DNA of 64,000 nucleotides from Fodinibacter sp963834965 (lineage in GTDB: Bacteria > Actinomycetota > Actinomycetes > Actinomycetales > Dermatophilaceae): the NCBI GenBank assembly GCA_963834965.1, contig CAWIEI010000003.1, positions 62,001 to 126,000 on the forward strand, in the 5' to 3' direction. The notes beneath the pieces were generated by a model. The model had not been told where the DNA came from. It made no database searches and saw nothing but the letters and a program-made list of their open reading frames with translations. Below, in pieces: positions 26,293-34,972 of this stretch; the stretch's first letter is position 1, and each line of letters begins with the position of its first letter. Position numbers and translations under genes: made by a program.

Positions 26293-27303
26293 CTATGGGT
26301 TGAGCTTGTCGATACCGAGTTCGGGAAGACCGAGCGCGACGATCGCGTCAGCGACGGCCTTCATCGACTCAGGTGAGTTCGGATCCGCTCCTGTGTCCAT
26401 GGTGGGGCCGTTGAGCACGGGCCGCAGGTCGACACACATGCCGCCGTGATCCTCGGCGACCGCGCAGGAGATGTCGTTGAAGCCGGCGAACACGGCCTGC
26501 GCATTCTGTGCTCCACCGAGGATCAACTTGGGGACGGGGTCGGTGAGGTACTCGTTGCTGATGCCGACGAAGCGCACCGCTGTCGGCTTGTCACCGCGCA
26601 GGTCCTTCACCACTGCGGCGTAGCCCGCCAGGTTCTGGGTCCAGTGGTCCGTGAGCTTCTTGAGGCACGCGAGTCCGTCGTCGCCGCCGCAGTGGCCGTC
26701 GCGCAGGGGGACGAACACCGCCTTGTCGAACTGGTCGAAGTCGTTCAGGCCGTGGTTGAACACGACCACGTCCGCAGCGGCCACGGCATCGCGGTACTTC
26801 CTGTCGGTCTTCAGGCTGTTCAGCAGCAGGTCCGTGTTGCTGCCCGCCGGGTTCGCGAAGTCCAAAGGCGTCACATGAACGCCATAGGTCTTCTCGTATG
26901 CCGGGGCGAGCTCACGTGGCCACGGCGTGCACCCGCTGCAGTGGCTGCCCGCGCCCCAGGAGTCGGTGAAGTAGGCCACGGTGATGTCGGGACCTTCGGG
27001 TGGGGGTGCGGCACTGGTGCTCGAGGAACCAGAGGGAGGATCAGTGGCTGCGGTGCCCGATGTGCATCCTGCCAGGACCAGCGCCGTGACGACGGCCGAA
27101 GTCGCGAGGACCATGAGAGCCGACCGTCTGGACGGTCGGGCCCCCGTGGACCTGGCGACGGACAGGCTGCTGCTCCTCCTGTGCTCTGCTGCACTGAGGC
27201 ACGGATGGGAGTCCGGGCGGGGACCCCGGTTGGTGGCTGCCCCGGGACCTCCGGCGTCGTGCACACGGCTGCGGGACACGTCGGGTGATTGACAAGGGTT
27301 CAT
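26293..27303 (-). CDS. SGNH/GDSL-type lipoprotein with unusually long N-region
   Basis: A 336-residue protein. AGGAGGT lies six bases before ATG 27303, which fixes the start and leaves about 60 residues, rich in Arg/Ser/Pro, before the signal helix (LMVLATSAVVTALVLAGC, lipobox Cys80). The mature part has SGNH-like block I (AYFTDSWGAG, Asp-Ser for GDS) and block III (HGLNDFD). I see no DxxH at the usual C-terminal place, where ADPNSPESM appears instead, so the catalytic His may be missing or moved. If active, it would be an extracytoplasmic esterase. Its promoter lies beside control-region copy B. Confidence 0.75.
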   Translation of the reverse strand: MNPCQSPDVSRSRVHDAGGPGAATNRGPRPDSHPCLSAAEHRRSSSLSVARSTGARPSRRSALMVLATSAVVTALVLAGCTSGTAATDPPSGSSSTSAAPPPEGPDITVAYFTDSWGAGSHCSGCTPWPRELAPAYEKTYGVHVTPLDFANPAGSNTDLLLNSLKTDRKYRDAVAAADVVVFNHGLNDFDQFDKAVFVPLRDGHCGGDDGLACLKKLTDHWTQNLAGYAAVVKDLRGDKPTAVRFVGISNEYLTDPVPKLILGGAQNAQAVFAGFNDISCAVAEDHGGMCVDLRPVLNGPTMDTGADPNSPESMKAVADAIVALGLPELGIDKLNP

Positions 27304-27320
27304 CTGCTGACCTCCTGCGC

Positions 27321-27551
27321 GCGGATCTCTGCGCTCCGTCTCTCAGTTCGTCGGCGGCTCTCACCGATGCCCTGACGGTCCCCCGGAGGCCGACCCGGCT
27401 GCATGGGGCGGGCGTCCCGGATCGCTCGGGAAGGTTTCCCGGGACCGGGCACACGGAATCGTGGCAACGGGAGACAGACGCCACGCTCTTCGCCGGCCGT
27501 TGCGCTGGCCACGGCGGCCCCAGTCCGGCTGGGGGTCCTCGCCGTCCGCCG
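27321..27551. repeat. control-region repeat, copy B
   Basis: A diverged copy of 23409-23640. It retains the palindrome and a decayed relic of the first 20 or so kinase codons (GCCGGCCGTTGCGCTGGC...), frame-broken and no longer coding. It lies upstream of the SGNH lipoprotein gene and may place that gene under the same regulator. Confidence 0.85.
27427..27441. promoter_or_regulatory. palindrome CGGGAA-ggt-TTCCCG, copy B
   Basis: Same arms as at 23514-23528, centre changed. It lies 124 bases before the lipoprotein start. Confidence 0.5.
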
Positions 27552-27667
27552 ACAAAGCCCCACCGACTGGAGGGCTTGAGGTGACAGCGCGGCGCCCTGA
27601 TTGAAGGGAGCCACCGGCGAGATTCCTGATGTGTGCCGCCAAGTACTCATCAAAGGAGATCTCCCCG

Positions 27668-27850
27668 ATGGCCATGTCCCAGTCAGCCGTGTCCGGGCTG
27701 TTCGAGGTGTTCCGCACCGGCGAGGGCACCGACTTCATCCGCGAATGCGTCCGCGTGGCGAAGCAGCACCCGATCAAGACCGAGGCGACCGCCGCGGTCC
27801 GCCCCTCCCGAAACGAACGCGCCGACACCAGGAGGGCCGAAAACAGGATC
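27668..27850 (+). pseudogene. IS256-family transposase N-terminal remnant
   Basis: AAAGGAGATCTCCCCG precedes ATG 27668. The frame reads MAMSQSAVSGLFEVFRTGEG followed by TDFIRECVRVAKQHPIKTEATAAV, matching the conserved N-terminus of IS256/mutator transposases (MSQSxLxELLxxxRxGEGxDLVRE..). After about 55 residues the similarity ends (RNERADTRRAENR), so only the first seventh of the gene remains. No second end or DDE part is seen nearby. Confidence 0.65.
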
Positions 27851-27962
27851 AAGAGCCATGCGGCTGCTCTGACAGCAATCCGATGCAATAGTTCCGACGC
27901 GCGACTGGCGACGAGAAGGCGAACTCGCCGCACTCACCGCAGGCCTGAGTTTGGGTGCTCGT

Positions 27963-28523
27963 TCAAGGTCCCAACGGGAAGGTTCTCACGCACCCCCACC
28001 GGCCCAGACCCTGAGCCGGTGGGGGCCCGCGCCATAGCTCGATGTCGCTCACGAGCTGCGTGACCGGGAGCAACTCGAGCACGTCTCGCTCAGCGGCCCT
28101 CAGAACATCGCGTGGCTGCGAGTGCCCCACAGTGAGGTGCGGATGAACCTCTTGGTGGGCTCCACCGTAGATCGGGTAATCGGGAAAGGCGTCCTGCACC
28201 GCGGCAGTGAGGGCCGCGAGCGGCAACGGGTCTGATGGTTTGAGGTAGAGCACCTCGTCGCCGAACCACGCCGTCTCAAAGAACGTGACCACGACCGGCT
28301 GGAAGCGGCGAAAGAGCAGTGTCAGATGCCCCATGTCATCGCGATCGAGACGGTCGACGGGCTTGAACGGGTAGGCGATGGTGACATGGGCAGGAACACC
28401 CACCCCGGCTGCCATGTCGAACAGATTCCGGTGCCGGGATACCGCTGACTCGGCAGCGGGAACGCGGATGACCAACGCAGACTCGTCTGGGTTCGAGACC
28501 GACACAGGCTCACTGCACCACAT
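27963..28523 (-). CDS. 2H phosphoesterase (2'-5' RNA ligase family)
   Basis: A 186-residue protein with the two HxT motifs of the 2H superfamily: HVTIAYPF (about residues 45-52) and HPHLTVGH (about 126-133). Bacterial members act on 2'-5' linked or cyclic phosphodiesters, and the physiological substrate is usually unknown. Spacing and length fit the family. The first 20 residues may not be translated. Single gene. Confidence 0.87.
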   Translation of the reverse strand: MWCSEPVSVSNPDESALVIRVPAAESAVSRHRNLFDMAAGVGVPAHVTIAYPFKPVDRLDRDDMGHLTLLFRRFQPVVVTFFETAWFGDEVLYLKPSDPLPLAALTAAVQDAFPDYPIYGGAHQEVHPHLTVGHSQPRDVLRAAERDVLELLPVTQLVSDIELWRGPPPAQGLGRWGCVRTFPLGP

Positions 28524-28799
28524 GCGAGCACACCGCCGCCATTCAGGTCGCTCAAAATGATTCCAACCGCCCGGAGCACGAGACAGCGCCCCAAGGCCCG
28601 GGTCACCTCACGCCCGGGTCGGCAACCGCGCCCTGCGCCATCAGCTCCTGACCGGAGTCGCCCGCTTCTACTGTCATCAGGCGGCTAGGACGCACCGGAG
28701 GTCCGGGGCCCGGTGGGCACTCACGGGTGCAGGAAACCTTCCTCCCAGTTCGATGATGAGGGAGGCCGCCCGGGCCGGGATGAGGTTGCGCGGCGCGAC

Positions 28800-30275
28800 T
28801 CACCTGGCGTGGCGGGGCAGCGCGCTAGGGGGCCGAGGCGCCCCATGACCATGTTTCGAGGTCGCCGTAGTGGGCGCTGCCGCCGGCGGGGATGTGGCCG
28901 ATGTACCAGCCGGTGGTGCCGGCTGTGAGTTGCTGGCGGGCACGGTGGTAGTGCGGGCGTGGACGGCGTCGTTCCACTCGGGCTCAGGCTCGCGGTTGGG
29001 GACCCACACTTTGAACGTGAGCTGGTCGCCGAGCACGCGGGCACAGATTCGCCAGGGGAAGTCCAAGTAGTTACCCCCGGAGGTGACCACTTGGCTCATG
29101 TCGTACTGACCGATAGCAGTGAACGGTTCGGACAGGTCGGTGTCCCACGTGTGCACGTTGAACGCCCACTGCGTGCCGTAGATGACGTTCTTGGTCACGG
29201 TCAGGGCGCGCACCCGGCCGGGTTGGTCGACGACGCGCAGGGCCACCCCTTCCTGGACGAAGCCGTCTGACTGGTCTAGCCAGGTGGCGCACACCTGCTC
29301 GTCGGCAACCGGCGGCTGCGCGGAGGGCCAGAACACGCTGCGTAGGTTGCTCAGCGCGTTGTTGCCGAAAGGGGTGGTCATCGTGACGACCCCGTCGACC
29401 AGCCCGATGGCCACCTTGTCGGCGCCGTCTGTGGTCAGTGCCCGAATGGTGAGGGACATCTGCGTTGTGCCGGTCGCCGTCGCGCCGGCGGCGTAGTTGC
29501 CGGCGGCATCATGCGTGAACACGGCGTAGGAGTACCTGGTCGACCCGGTCAGCCCGGCGTCGATGAATGACGTCACTGGTGCAGCCACATCAGCCACACG
29601 TGCCCCGGCCGACGGGGTCGCCGGTGGGGTGTCCCCGGTCGCTCGGCGGATCATGACCCCGGTGAGGTCGAGATCGGTGGGGTTGGTCCAGGCCCGGGTG
29701 ACCCTTGCGGATGCCGTGGACGTCACCGTGGCGGCAGTTGCTGGGCTCGGGGGCGTGGTGTCGGCCAGGTAGTAGCCGGAGACGTCGGCGACCAGGGCGG
29801 TGGCGCCCGAGCTGGTGGCGGTCAGGGCGATCTTGCCGTTGGCGCCGACCGGGGCGATGACCAGGTTGGCGACGGTCTGTCCGGCGAGGTAGTTCAGGTT
29901 CGAGGCGGTGGGTCGGGTGGTGCCGTCGGCGTAGACGGTGACGTAGCCGGATCGGGTGGCGGCGGTGGCTGTGACGTTCAGGACCACCGCTGAGACCCCG
30001 GAGGCTGGCACCCCGCCGCGGCCAGTTACCTGCAGGTGCACCGTGCCGTTGGCCGGCACCGGTGCTTTCGCGGCACCAGTGCCCGTGCGGGTGTCCAGCA
30101 ACCTGCTCGGGGACAACGAGACCAAGCCGCCCGAACTGGTGCCGGGACTAGCCGCCGCGACAAGGGCACTGCTCCAGAGCATGACCACCATCACCACGAC
30201 CGCAGTCAGCGCTCGGGTGCGCACGCCGCCTCGGGCCTGCGAGAACCAAACCCGACCGACCACCTCCCGTGCCAC
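28800..30275 (-). CDS. secreted surface protein with SRLLDTR and Fn3-like domains, 3' frameshift
   Basis: A 491-residue exported protein. Signal helix at about 20-42 (ALTAVVVMVVMLWSSALVAAA); then SRLLDTRTGTG...VSGYYL, the beta-rich domain common in actinobacterial cell-surface and peptidoglycan-associated proteins; then an Fn3-like stretch (about 200-270); then a beta-sandwich (about 290-455). After about residue 442 the present frame is Pro/Thr/Ala-rich noise. The other frame reads GTTGWYIGHIPAGGSAHYGD then LETWSWGASAP-stop at 28825. A lost base near 28951-28957 is the simplest cause, and the restored protein would end with the sandwich domain. Role: probably adhesion or carbohydrate binding. 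Confidence 0.8.
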   Translation of the reverse strand: MAREVVGRVWFSQARGGVRTRALTAVVVMVVMLWSSALVAAASPGTSSGGLVSLSPSRLLDTRTGTGAAKAPVPANGTVHLQVTGRGGVPASGVSAVVLNVTATAATRSGYVTVYADGTTRPTASNLNYLAGQTVANLVIAPVGANGKIALTATSSGATALVADVSGYYLADTTPPSPATAATVTSTASARVTRAWTNPTDLDLTGVMIRRATGDTPPATPSAGARVADVAAPVTSFIDAGLTGSTRYSYAVFTHDAAGNYAAGATATGTTQMSLTIRALTTDGADKVAIGLVDGVVTMTTPFGNNALSNLRSVFWPSAQPPVADEQVCATWLDQSDGFVQEGVALRVVDQPGRVRALTVTKNVIYGTQWAFNVHTWDTDLSEPFTAIGQYDMSQVVTSGGNYLDFPWRICARVLGDQLTFKVWVPNREPEPEWNDAVHARTTTVPASNSQPAPPAGTSATSPPAAAPTTATSKHGHGAPRPPSALPRHAR

Positions 30276-30730
30276 CTCCCGCGCCGCAACCTGCTGGCAC
30301 AGTAGCCGCGATCAGAGGGAGGCGCAGACGAACGTGTCGCAGCCCAACCTTCCACGGGATCGACTAAAGCCCCGAAGGTGCCTGTCCCACGGGTTCGACC
30401 TGTGATTTGCGCTGAGACGCATCACGGGCCGCAGGCTCGCGACAACTCCCTACGCGCAGCGCCGATACGCTTGCCTACAGGAACAGGCCCAGGCAGCCTG
30501 CGAGGGCGATCGGAGCGCCTACCTTTTGGGTCCAGCCGAGACGCTCACACGGTCGGCGTTTGCGACAGGGTGAGGACGACAAGACCTTGGTCGTCACGGA
30601 TACCGGATCTTCGGTGTGGACCCTGTCGCGGCGTGCGCACCCCGGCAAGCGGAAGCGCCGATGTCACAGTTGCGGGCGCTGGCCGCTGGCTACTGTCATG
30701 GTCCGTTCCTCGCGTTGTGATTCTGGGCCG
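30276..30730. other. intergenic, no gene seen
   Basis: About 450 bases. Open frames on both strands lack protein character. The left end should carry the surface-protein promoter. Confidence 0.4.
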
Positions 30731-30991
30731 CTAGCTCGGGGCAGGTGGGTCTACCACCTGGATGAGGTCGAATCGGGTGAGCCCGTGGGCAGCGATGGGT
30801 AGCGCCTCCACGGTGGCCCGGGCGGTGTCGAGGTCGGGCACCTCCAGGAGCAGCACCGCCCCGGACCAGTCGGCCTTCACCAGTACCCACTGCACGACTC
30901 CCTGACGAACGAGGCCCTCGACCGCAGCGCCTTCGTCGGCCAGGTGGGCCGTCGGGTCCCCGGTGTTGGTCGAGATCGTAAGAACCTTCAT
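30731..30991 (-). CDS. small YCII/muconolactone-isomerase-like protein
   Basis: An 86-residue protein, MKVLTISTNTGDP..., with strand-helix-strand order and DLDTARATVEALPIAAHGL, the pattern of dimeric alpha-beta barrel (YCII/ABM-like) proteins. Key YCII His-Asp residues are not clear. It is divergent from the TetR gene with 103 bases between starts. That gap contains GGCTAC/GTAGCC repeats, so it is probably the TetR target. Confidence 0.65.
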   Translation of the reverse strand: MKVLTISTNTGDPTAHLADEGAAVEGLVRQGVVQWVLVKADWSGAVLLLEVPDLDTARATVEALPIAAHGLTRFDLIQVVDPPAPS

Positions 30992-31038
30992 GACCGTTCC
31001 CCTTCGTCTGCGCGAGCAGCGTCCCCGCTGTCAGGAAA

Positions 31039-31084
31039 GGCTACGCCTCGTAGCCGTAGCCGACAAGGGGGACGGAGTGGCTAC
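31039..31084. promoter_or_regulatory. GGCTAC/GTAGCC repeat cluster, candidate TetR operator
   Basis: GGCTAC-gcctc-GTAGCC (31039-31055), then another GTAGCC at 31056 and GGCTAC at 31079. Four half-sites in 46 bases between the divergent genes. Confidence 0.5.
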
Positions 31085-31094
31085 GCTTGTTCCG

Positions 31095-31712
31095 ATGACA
31101 GTCACCAGCCGCCGCGCTCCCCGGCATGAGGCGACCCTGCAGTCGATCCTCGACCGGTCGGTCGAGATCATGGCCGAGGTGGGTGTGGCCGGGCTGACCA
31201 TGACCCGACTGGCCCGGGCCCTGGCCATCCAGCCGCCCTCGCTGTACAAGTGGTTCCCGTCGGTCCTGGCGGTACATGACGCTGTGTTCGCCCGCGGACA
31301 ACGAGCCAACCTGGCCGCCTGGCGCGACGGCATCGCCGGCGCCGAGCCCGGCCTTGCTGCCCTGTCCGCAGGCATGACGGCCACCGCGCACTGGGCCGTC
31401 GGCCACCAGGTCGAGGCCCAGCTGCTGTTCTGGCGCCCCGTGCCCGGATTCCAGCCCAGCCCCGAGGCCATGTCCCCGGCAGACCAGCTCGTCGCCGAGT
31501 TGCGAGCCATGATCGGGCACGCCGTCTCCCGGGGCCAGCTCGCGGGCGAAGCGGACTCTCCAGAGGGCCTCGTCATCCTCGCCAGCCTGCACTTCGGCGT
31601 GCTGAGCCAGCACCTGGCCAACGAACCCGAGACGGCGTGGGGTGAGGGCCTCTACACCCGCTCCTACAGCCGGGTCGTCGACCTCTTCGTCGCCGCTTTC
31701 CCTCCTCCATGA
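31095..31712 (+). CDS. TetR-family repressor
   Basis: A 205-residue regulator. The N-terminal helix-turn-helix (about 15-60) has MAEVGVAGLTMTRLARALAI followed by SLYKWFPSVLAV, typical of TetR. The C-terminal all-helical part resembles the WHG-domain subgroup (HWAVGHQVEAQLLFWRPVPGF). ATG 31095 is preferred because it lies just before the HTH and just after the half-site cluster. It probably represses itself and the divergent small-protein gene. Ligand unknown. Confidence 0.9.
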   Translation: MTVTSRRAPRHEATLQSILDRSVEIMAEVGVAGLTMTRLARALAIQPPSLYKWFPSVLAVHDAVFARGQRANLAAWRDGIAGAEPGLAALSAGMTATAHWAVGHQVEAQLLFWRPVPGFQPSPEAMSPADQLVAELRAMIGHAVSRGQLAGEADSPEGLVILASLHFGVLSQHLANEPETAWGEGLYTRSYSRVVDLFVAAFPPP

Positions 31713-31929
31713 CGCCCGACCGAGCGGCCCATGACCGTGAGCTGCTGCAATCGGTGCCCACGACGCCGAAGGCGTCCATGCGGCGGACCACGGCGGGGCC
31801 AGGTGCCCTTGCCCATTCCCGGCGCGCCCACGGACAGGCGCGAACCAGACGAAGGGAGACCTGGACCCGCCACAACCGCAGTGCCGGCTGGCGATGAGAC
31901 GCACCGCCGAACGGGGTGACCCTGTCCGA

Positions 31930-32112
31930 TCAGGGCCAGAGAACGCCAGCGTTCCGCAGCATCAGCTCGGAGTTGGCATCCCTGCCTTCCTGCGGGTCGG
32001 GTGCCGGCTCGACGTACTGAGTCGTCCCCGTATCCTCCGGCAGGACCCGCGGCAGGTCGATGTGCACCCGACGTTCAAGATCCCGCCGATCCGATTGCTG
32101 ACCTGCCCCCAT
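31930..32112 (-). CDS. possible small acidic protein
   Basis: A 60-residue frame, MGAGQQSDRRDLERRVHIDL then PRVLPEDTGTTQYVEPAPDP, with GGAGG five bases before ATG 32112. Sequence character is protein-like, but I know no relative. No signal or membrane segment. Confidence 0.4.
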   Translation of the reverse strand: MGAGQQSDRRDLERRVHIDLPRVLPEDTGTTQYVEPAPDPQEGRDANSELMLRNAGVLWP

Positions 32113-32445
32113 GTTCGCCTCCATGGCCGATGGTGGCACAGAGAGCTCCTCCTCCACGTCTCGATGGGCGGATGCGCACGAATGCGAACTCGCGTGACGC
32201 CGTCGGGTCATGTCCCGAGAGTCAGAGGTCACCTTCACGCGGCTGACTCGATGAGACGCACTCCGATCGGACGATCGAGCCGATGAGTGTGCTCTGAACC
32301 GGAACCTCGCTGGGGAACGTGATCACGACCCACCCAGACCGCCGGCCAATCGGGGATCAGGGCTCTGGCTGCTGATCGTCGAACAGGGTCATGCTGAAGA
32401 GCCAGTAATCTGGCAGGGATTCAGTTCTACAACCGAAGAGGCGCG
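32113..32445. other. intergenic, no gene seen
   Basis: About 330 bases before the malic enzyme gene. It should hold that gene's promoter; AAGAGGCGCG directly before ATG 32446 is a weak ribosome site. Confidence 0.35.
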
Positions 32446-34056
32446 ATGCCACAGCACGGGTTTCACATCCTGAACAGCCCGCTGCTCAACCACGGCACGG
32501 CGCACACGCGCGAGGAGCGGGAGAGTCTGGGGCTGCGCGGGTTGCTCCCGTACCAAGTCATTTCGCAAGAGGTCCAGGTATCCCGGGTGCTCAACAGTTT
32601 CCACTCCGCACCGAACGACCTGGAGAAGTACACCACCTTGACCAACTTGCAGGACCGGAACGAGGCCCTCTTCTACCGGGTGGTCATGGACAACATCGAG
32701 ACCATGATGCCGATCCTCTACACCCCCACCGTGGGGCAGGCGTGCCAGGAGTTCTCCAACATGTTCCGCCGGTCCCGCGGCATGTACCTCACACTCGACG
32801 ACTGCGGTTCGGTCGCCGATGTCCTGGCCAACTGGCCGATCGACGACATCCGCGTCATTGTCGTCACCGACGGCGAGCGCATCCTCGGCCTCGGCGACCT
32901 TGGCGCGAACGGCATGGGCATCCCGATCGGAAAGCTCTCGCTGTACACAGCCTGCGCTGGGATCAACCCTGCAGCCACCCTCCCGATCACGATCGATGTC
33001 GGGACCAACAACCACGACCTCTTCGATGACCCGTTCTACGTCGGCGTCAAGGAGCCGCGGGTACGTGGCGAGGCCTACGACGCCCTGCTGGACGAGTTCA
33101 TGGAGGCTGTCACACAGCGGTTCCCGCGGGCCCTGGTCCAGTTCGAGGACTTCGGCAACGCCAATGCCTTCCGGCTGCTGAAGAGGTACCGCGCCCGCTA
33201 CTGCATGTTCAACGACGACATCCAGGGCACCGCCGCCGTCGCGCTCGCGGGTGTCCTGTCCGCACTGCGCGTCACCGGCGGCCGCCTTGTGGACCAGACC
33301 TTCCTATTCCACGGCGCCGGCGGTGCCGGCCTCGGCATCGCCACCCTGATCACGGACGCGATGGCCCAGGAGGGGCTCACGACGGCGCAGGCCCGGTCCC
33401 GTTGCTGGTTCGTCGACTCGCGGGGCCTGGTGGTCTCCAGCCGCACCGACCTCAACGAGAACAAGCAGCGCTTCGCGCACGACGCCGCTCCGGCCGCGGA
33501 CCTCCTGGCGGCCGTCGACGCAGTGCGCCCCACGTTCCTGGTCGGGGTCTCGGGCCAGCATGGGGCCTTCACCCAGGGCGTGGTGCAGCGCATGGCCGAG
33601 CTCAACGAGCGGCCAGTGATCTTCGCGCTCTCCAACCCCACCTCCAAGGCGGAGTGCACGGCGTCGCGCGCGTATGAGTGGAGCGATGGGCGCGCCGTCT
33701 TCTCCAGTGGCAGCCCCTTCGCCCCGGTGCAGTACCAGGGCCGTACCTTGGTTCCGGGGCAAGGGAACAACGCCTACATCTTCCCCGGTGTTGGCCTCGG
33801 CGTGATCGCGGTTGAGGCGACGCACGTCACGGAGGAGATGTTCATGGCGGCGGCCCGGAAGCTGGCCGACCTGGTTTCACAGGACCAGCTCGCCACCGGA
33901 AACCTCTACCCGCTGCTGCGGAACATCCGCGACGTTTCCGCGGAGATCGCCGTCACCGTCGCGCAGGTGGCTTACGCGCAGGGGCTGGCTCGTGTGCCAC
34001 GCCCGCAAGACCTCGTGGCCCACATACGCTCCACGATGTACAGCCCGGTGTACTGA
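32446..34056 (+). CDS. maeA: NAD-dependent malic enzyme (large type)
   Basis: A 536-residue malate-oxidising decarboxylase (malate + NAD to pyruvate + CO2 + NADH), linking the TCA cycle and pyruvate. Characteristic sequences: MPILYTPTVGQACQEFSN, RGMYLTLDD, VVTDGERILGLGDLGANGMG (substrate site), FEDFGNANAF and FNDDIQGTAAV (metal ligands), and the dinucleotide loop HGAGGAGLGIA. Length and motifs match the long MaeA/SfcA class rather than the short MaeB-like form common in actinobacteria. NAD over NADP is inferred from class. Stand-alone gene. Confidence 0.94.
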   Translation: MPQHGFHILNSPLLNHGTAHTREERESLGLRGLLPYQVISQEVQVSRVLNSFHSAPNDLEKYTTLTNLQDRNEALFYRVVMDNIETMMPILYTPTVGQACQEFSNMFRRSRGMYLTLDDCGSVADVLANWPIDDIRVIVVTDGERILGLGDLGANGMGIPIGKLSLYTACAGINPAATLPITIDVGTNNHDLFDDPFYVGVKEPRVRGEAYDALLDEFMEAVTQRFPRALVQFEDFGNANAFRLLKRYRARYCMFNDDIQGTAAVALAGVLSALRVTGGRLVDQTFLFHGAGGAGLGIATLITDAMAQEGLTTAQARSRCWFVDSRGLVVSSRTDLNENKQRFAHDAAPAADLLAAVDAVRPTFLVGVSGQHGAFTQGVVQRMAELNERPVIFALSNPTSKAECTASRAYEWSDGRAVFSSGSPFAPVQYQGRTLVPGQGNNAYIFPGVGLGVIAVEATHVTEEMFMAAARKLADLVSQDQLATGNLYPLLRNIRDVSAEIAVTVAQVAYAQGLARVPRPQDLVAHIRSTMYSPVY

Positions 34057-34131
34057 CCCAGCCGCCAGCCGCCTGTGACGGGTGGAGGTTCAAGCGGCGA
34101 CACGACGCGCCAATCGCGCCGGCGGCTCAGG

Positions 34132-34596
34132 TTAGGCGTGCTCGTCTGCCGCCATGCGTGGTTGAACAGACCAGTCGGCGGGTTCGTCATCGGTGTCGGT
34201 GTCAGCAACCGTCTTGGTCTGCTGCACCTTGCCCGGCTGGTGGTGTTGGGGCGCGTAGACGGTGTACACCTGCATCGGCTCGTCGCCGATGTTGGTGACG
34301 TTGTGCCAGCTCCCAGCAGGGACGAGGACGCACCAGCCGTCGGTGACCTCTTGGTCGAAAGTCAGCTCGTCCTTGCCGGGGCCCATCTGGGCGCGACCGC
34401 GGCCACGGTCGAGTCGAATGAACTGGTCGGTGTCAGGGTGCTTCTCAAGTCCGATGTCGCCATTGACCGGAATCGACATCAGGGTGACCTGCAGGTAGGT
34501 GCCGCTCCAGGCCACGGTGCGGTAGTTCGGGTTCTCGAGCGTTTCGGTCTCCAGGTCGAACGACTGGGGACGGGGGCCGATGTCTGTGATGCTCAT
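34132..34596 (-). CDS. cupin-domain protein
   Basis: A 154-residue protein from ATG 34596. The single cupin barrel shows GLEKHPDTDQFIRLDRGRG (motif 1: H...D/Q...E-like), then CVLVPAGSWHNVTNIGDEPM (motif 2: PxGxxHxxxN). Metal-binding His residues are present in both motifs. The tail is acidic (TDTDDEPADW). Members of this short group are often stress- or sugar-related, but the reaction is unknown. Confidence 0.87.
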   Translation of the reverse strand: MSITDIGPRPQSFDLETETLENPNYRTVAWSGTYLQVTLMSIPVNGDIGLEKHPDTDQFIRLDRGRGRAQMGPGKDELTFDQEVTDGWCVLVPAGSWHNVTNIGDEPMQVYTVYAPQHHQPGKVQQTKTVADTDTDDEPADWSVQPRMAADEHA

Positions 34597-34787
34597 GCTT
34601 TGACCGTAGCCCTGCCCACACCCCATCGGACTGCTCAACGCCTATGACCGACGACGCACTGGAGCCCCAAGTACCGAGGTGAGAAAGCCCATCCCATGAG
34701 GTGCTGGGCGGCAGGCGGCGAAGAGCGTCGCAACCTGCCGGAGCGGTCGCTGCGACGCGTCGTTGGCTACCGAGCAAGAACGATTCT

Positions 34788-34907
34788 GGCGACGCGTTCA
34801 GGGAGTCGACCTTGAGACCCGAGGGCCACACGCTGTTCGTCAGCATCCAGCCCAGTGCCCGCATGACGTTCTCGACCTGGGACGGTGAGGGCGTATCGGC
34901 GCCTTGA
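34788..34907 (+). pseudogene. remnant resembling PhoX/DUF839 C-terminus
   Basis: Within the 376-base gap 34597-34972 one frame reads TLRPEGHTLFVSIQPSARMTF and then stops. It recalls the FSPDGRTLFVNIQ-PG-MTF block of PhoX/DUF839 beta-propeller phosphatases. No start or upstream blades are present. Weak call. Confidence 0.3.
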
Positions 34908-34972
34908 CGCCGATCGGTGAGCGTGAGGATCACGCCGTCGTTCCTCGGGGCGGCGTGGTGGACTGCTGGCGT

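Noticed and set aside
26446..27288. 280-aa plus-strand frame over the SGNH lipoprotein gene
   Set aside because: Antisense shadow; the minus-strand gene has signal peptide, ribosome site and family motifs.
30396..30415. GGGTTCGACC resembling a tRNA T-arm
   Set aside because: No matching acceptor, D-arm or anticodon stems could be drawn around it.
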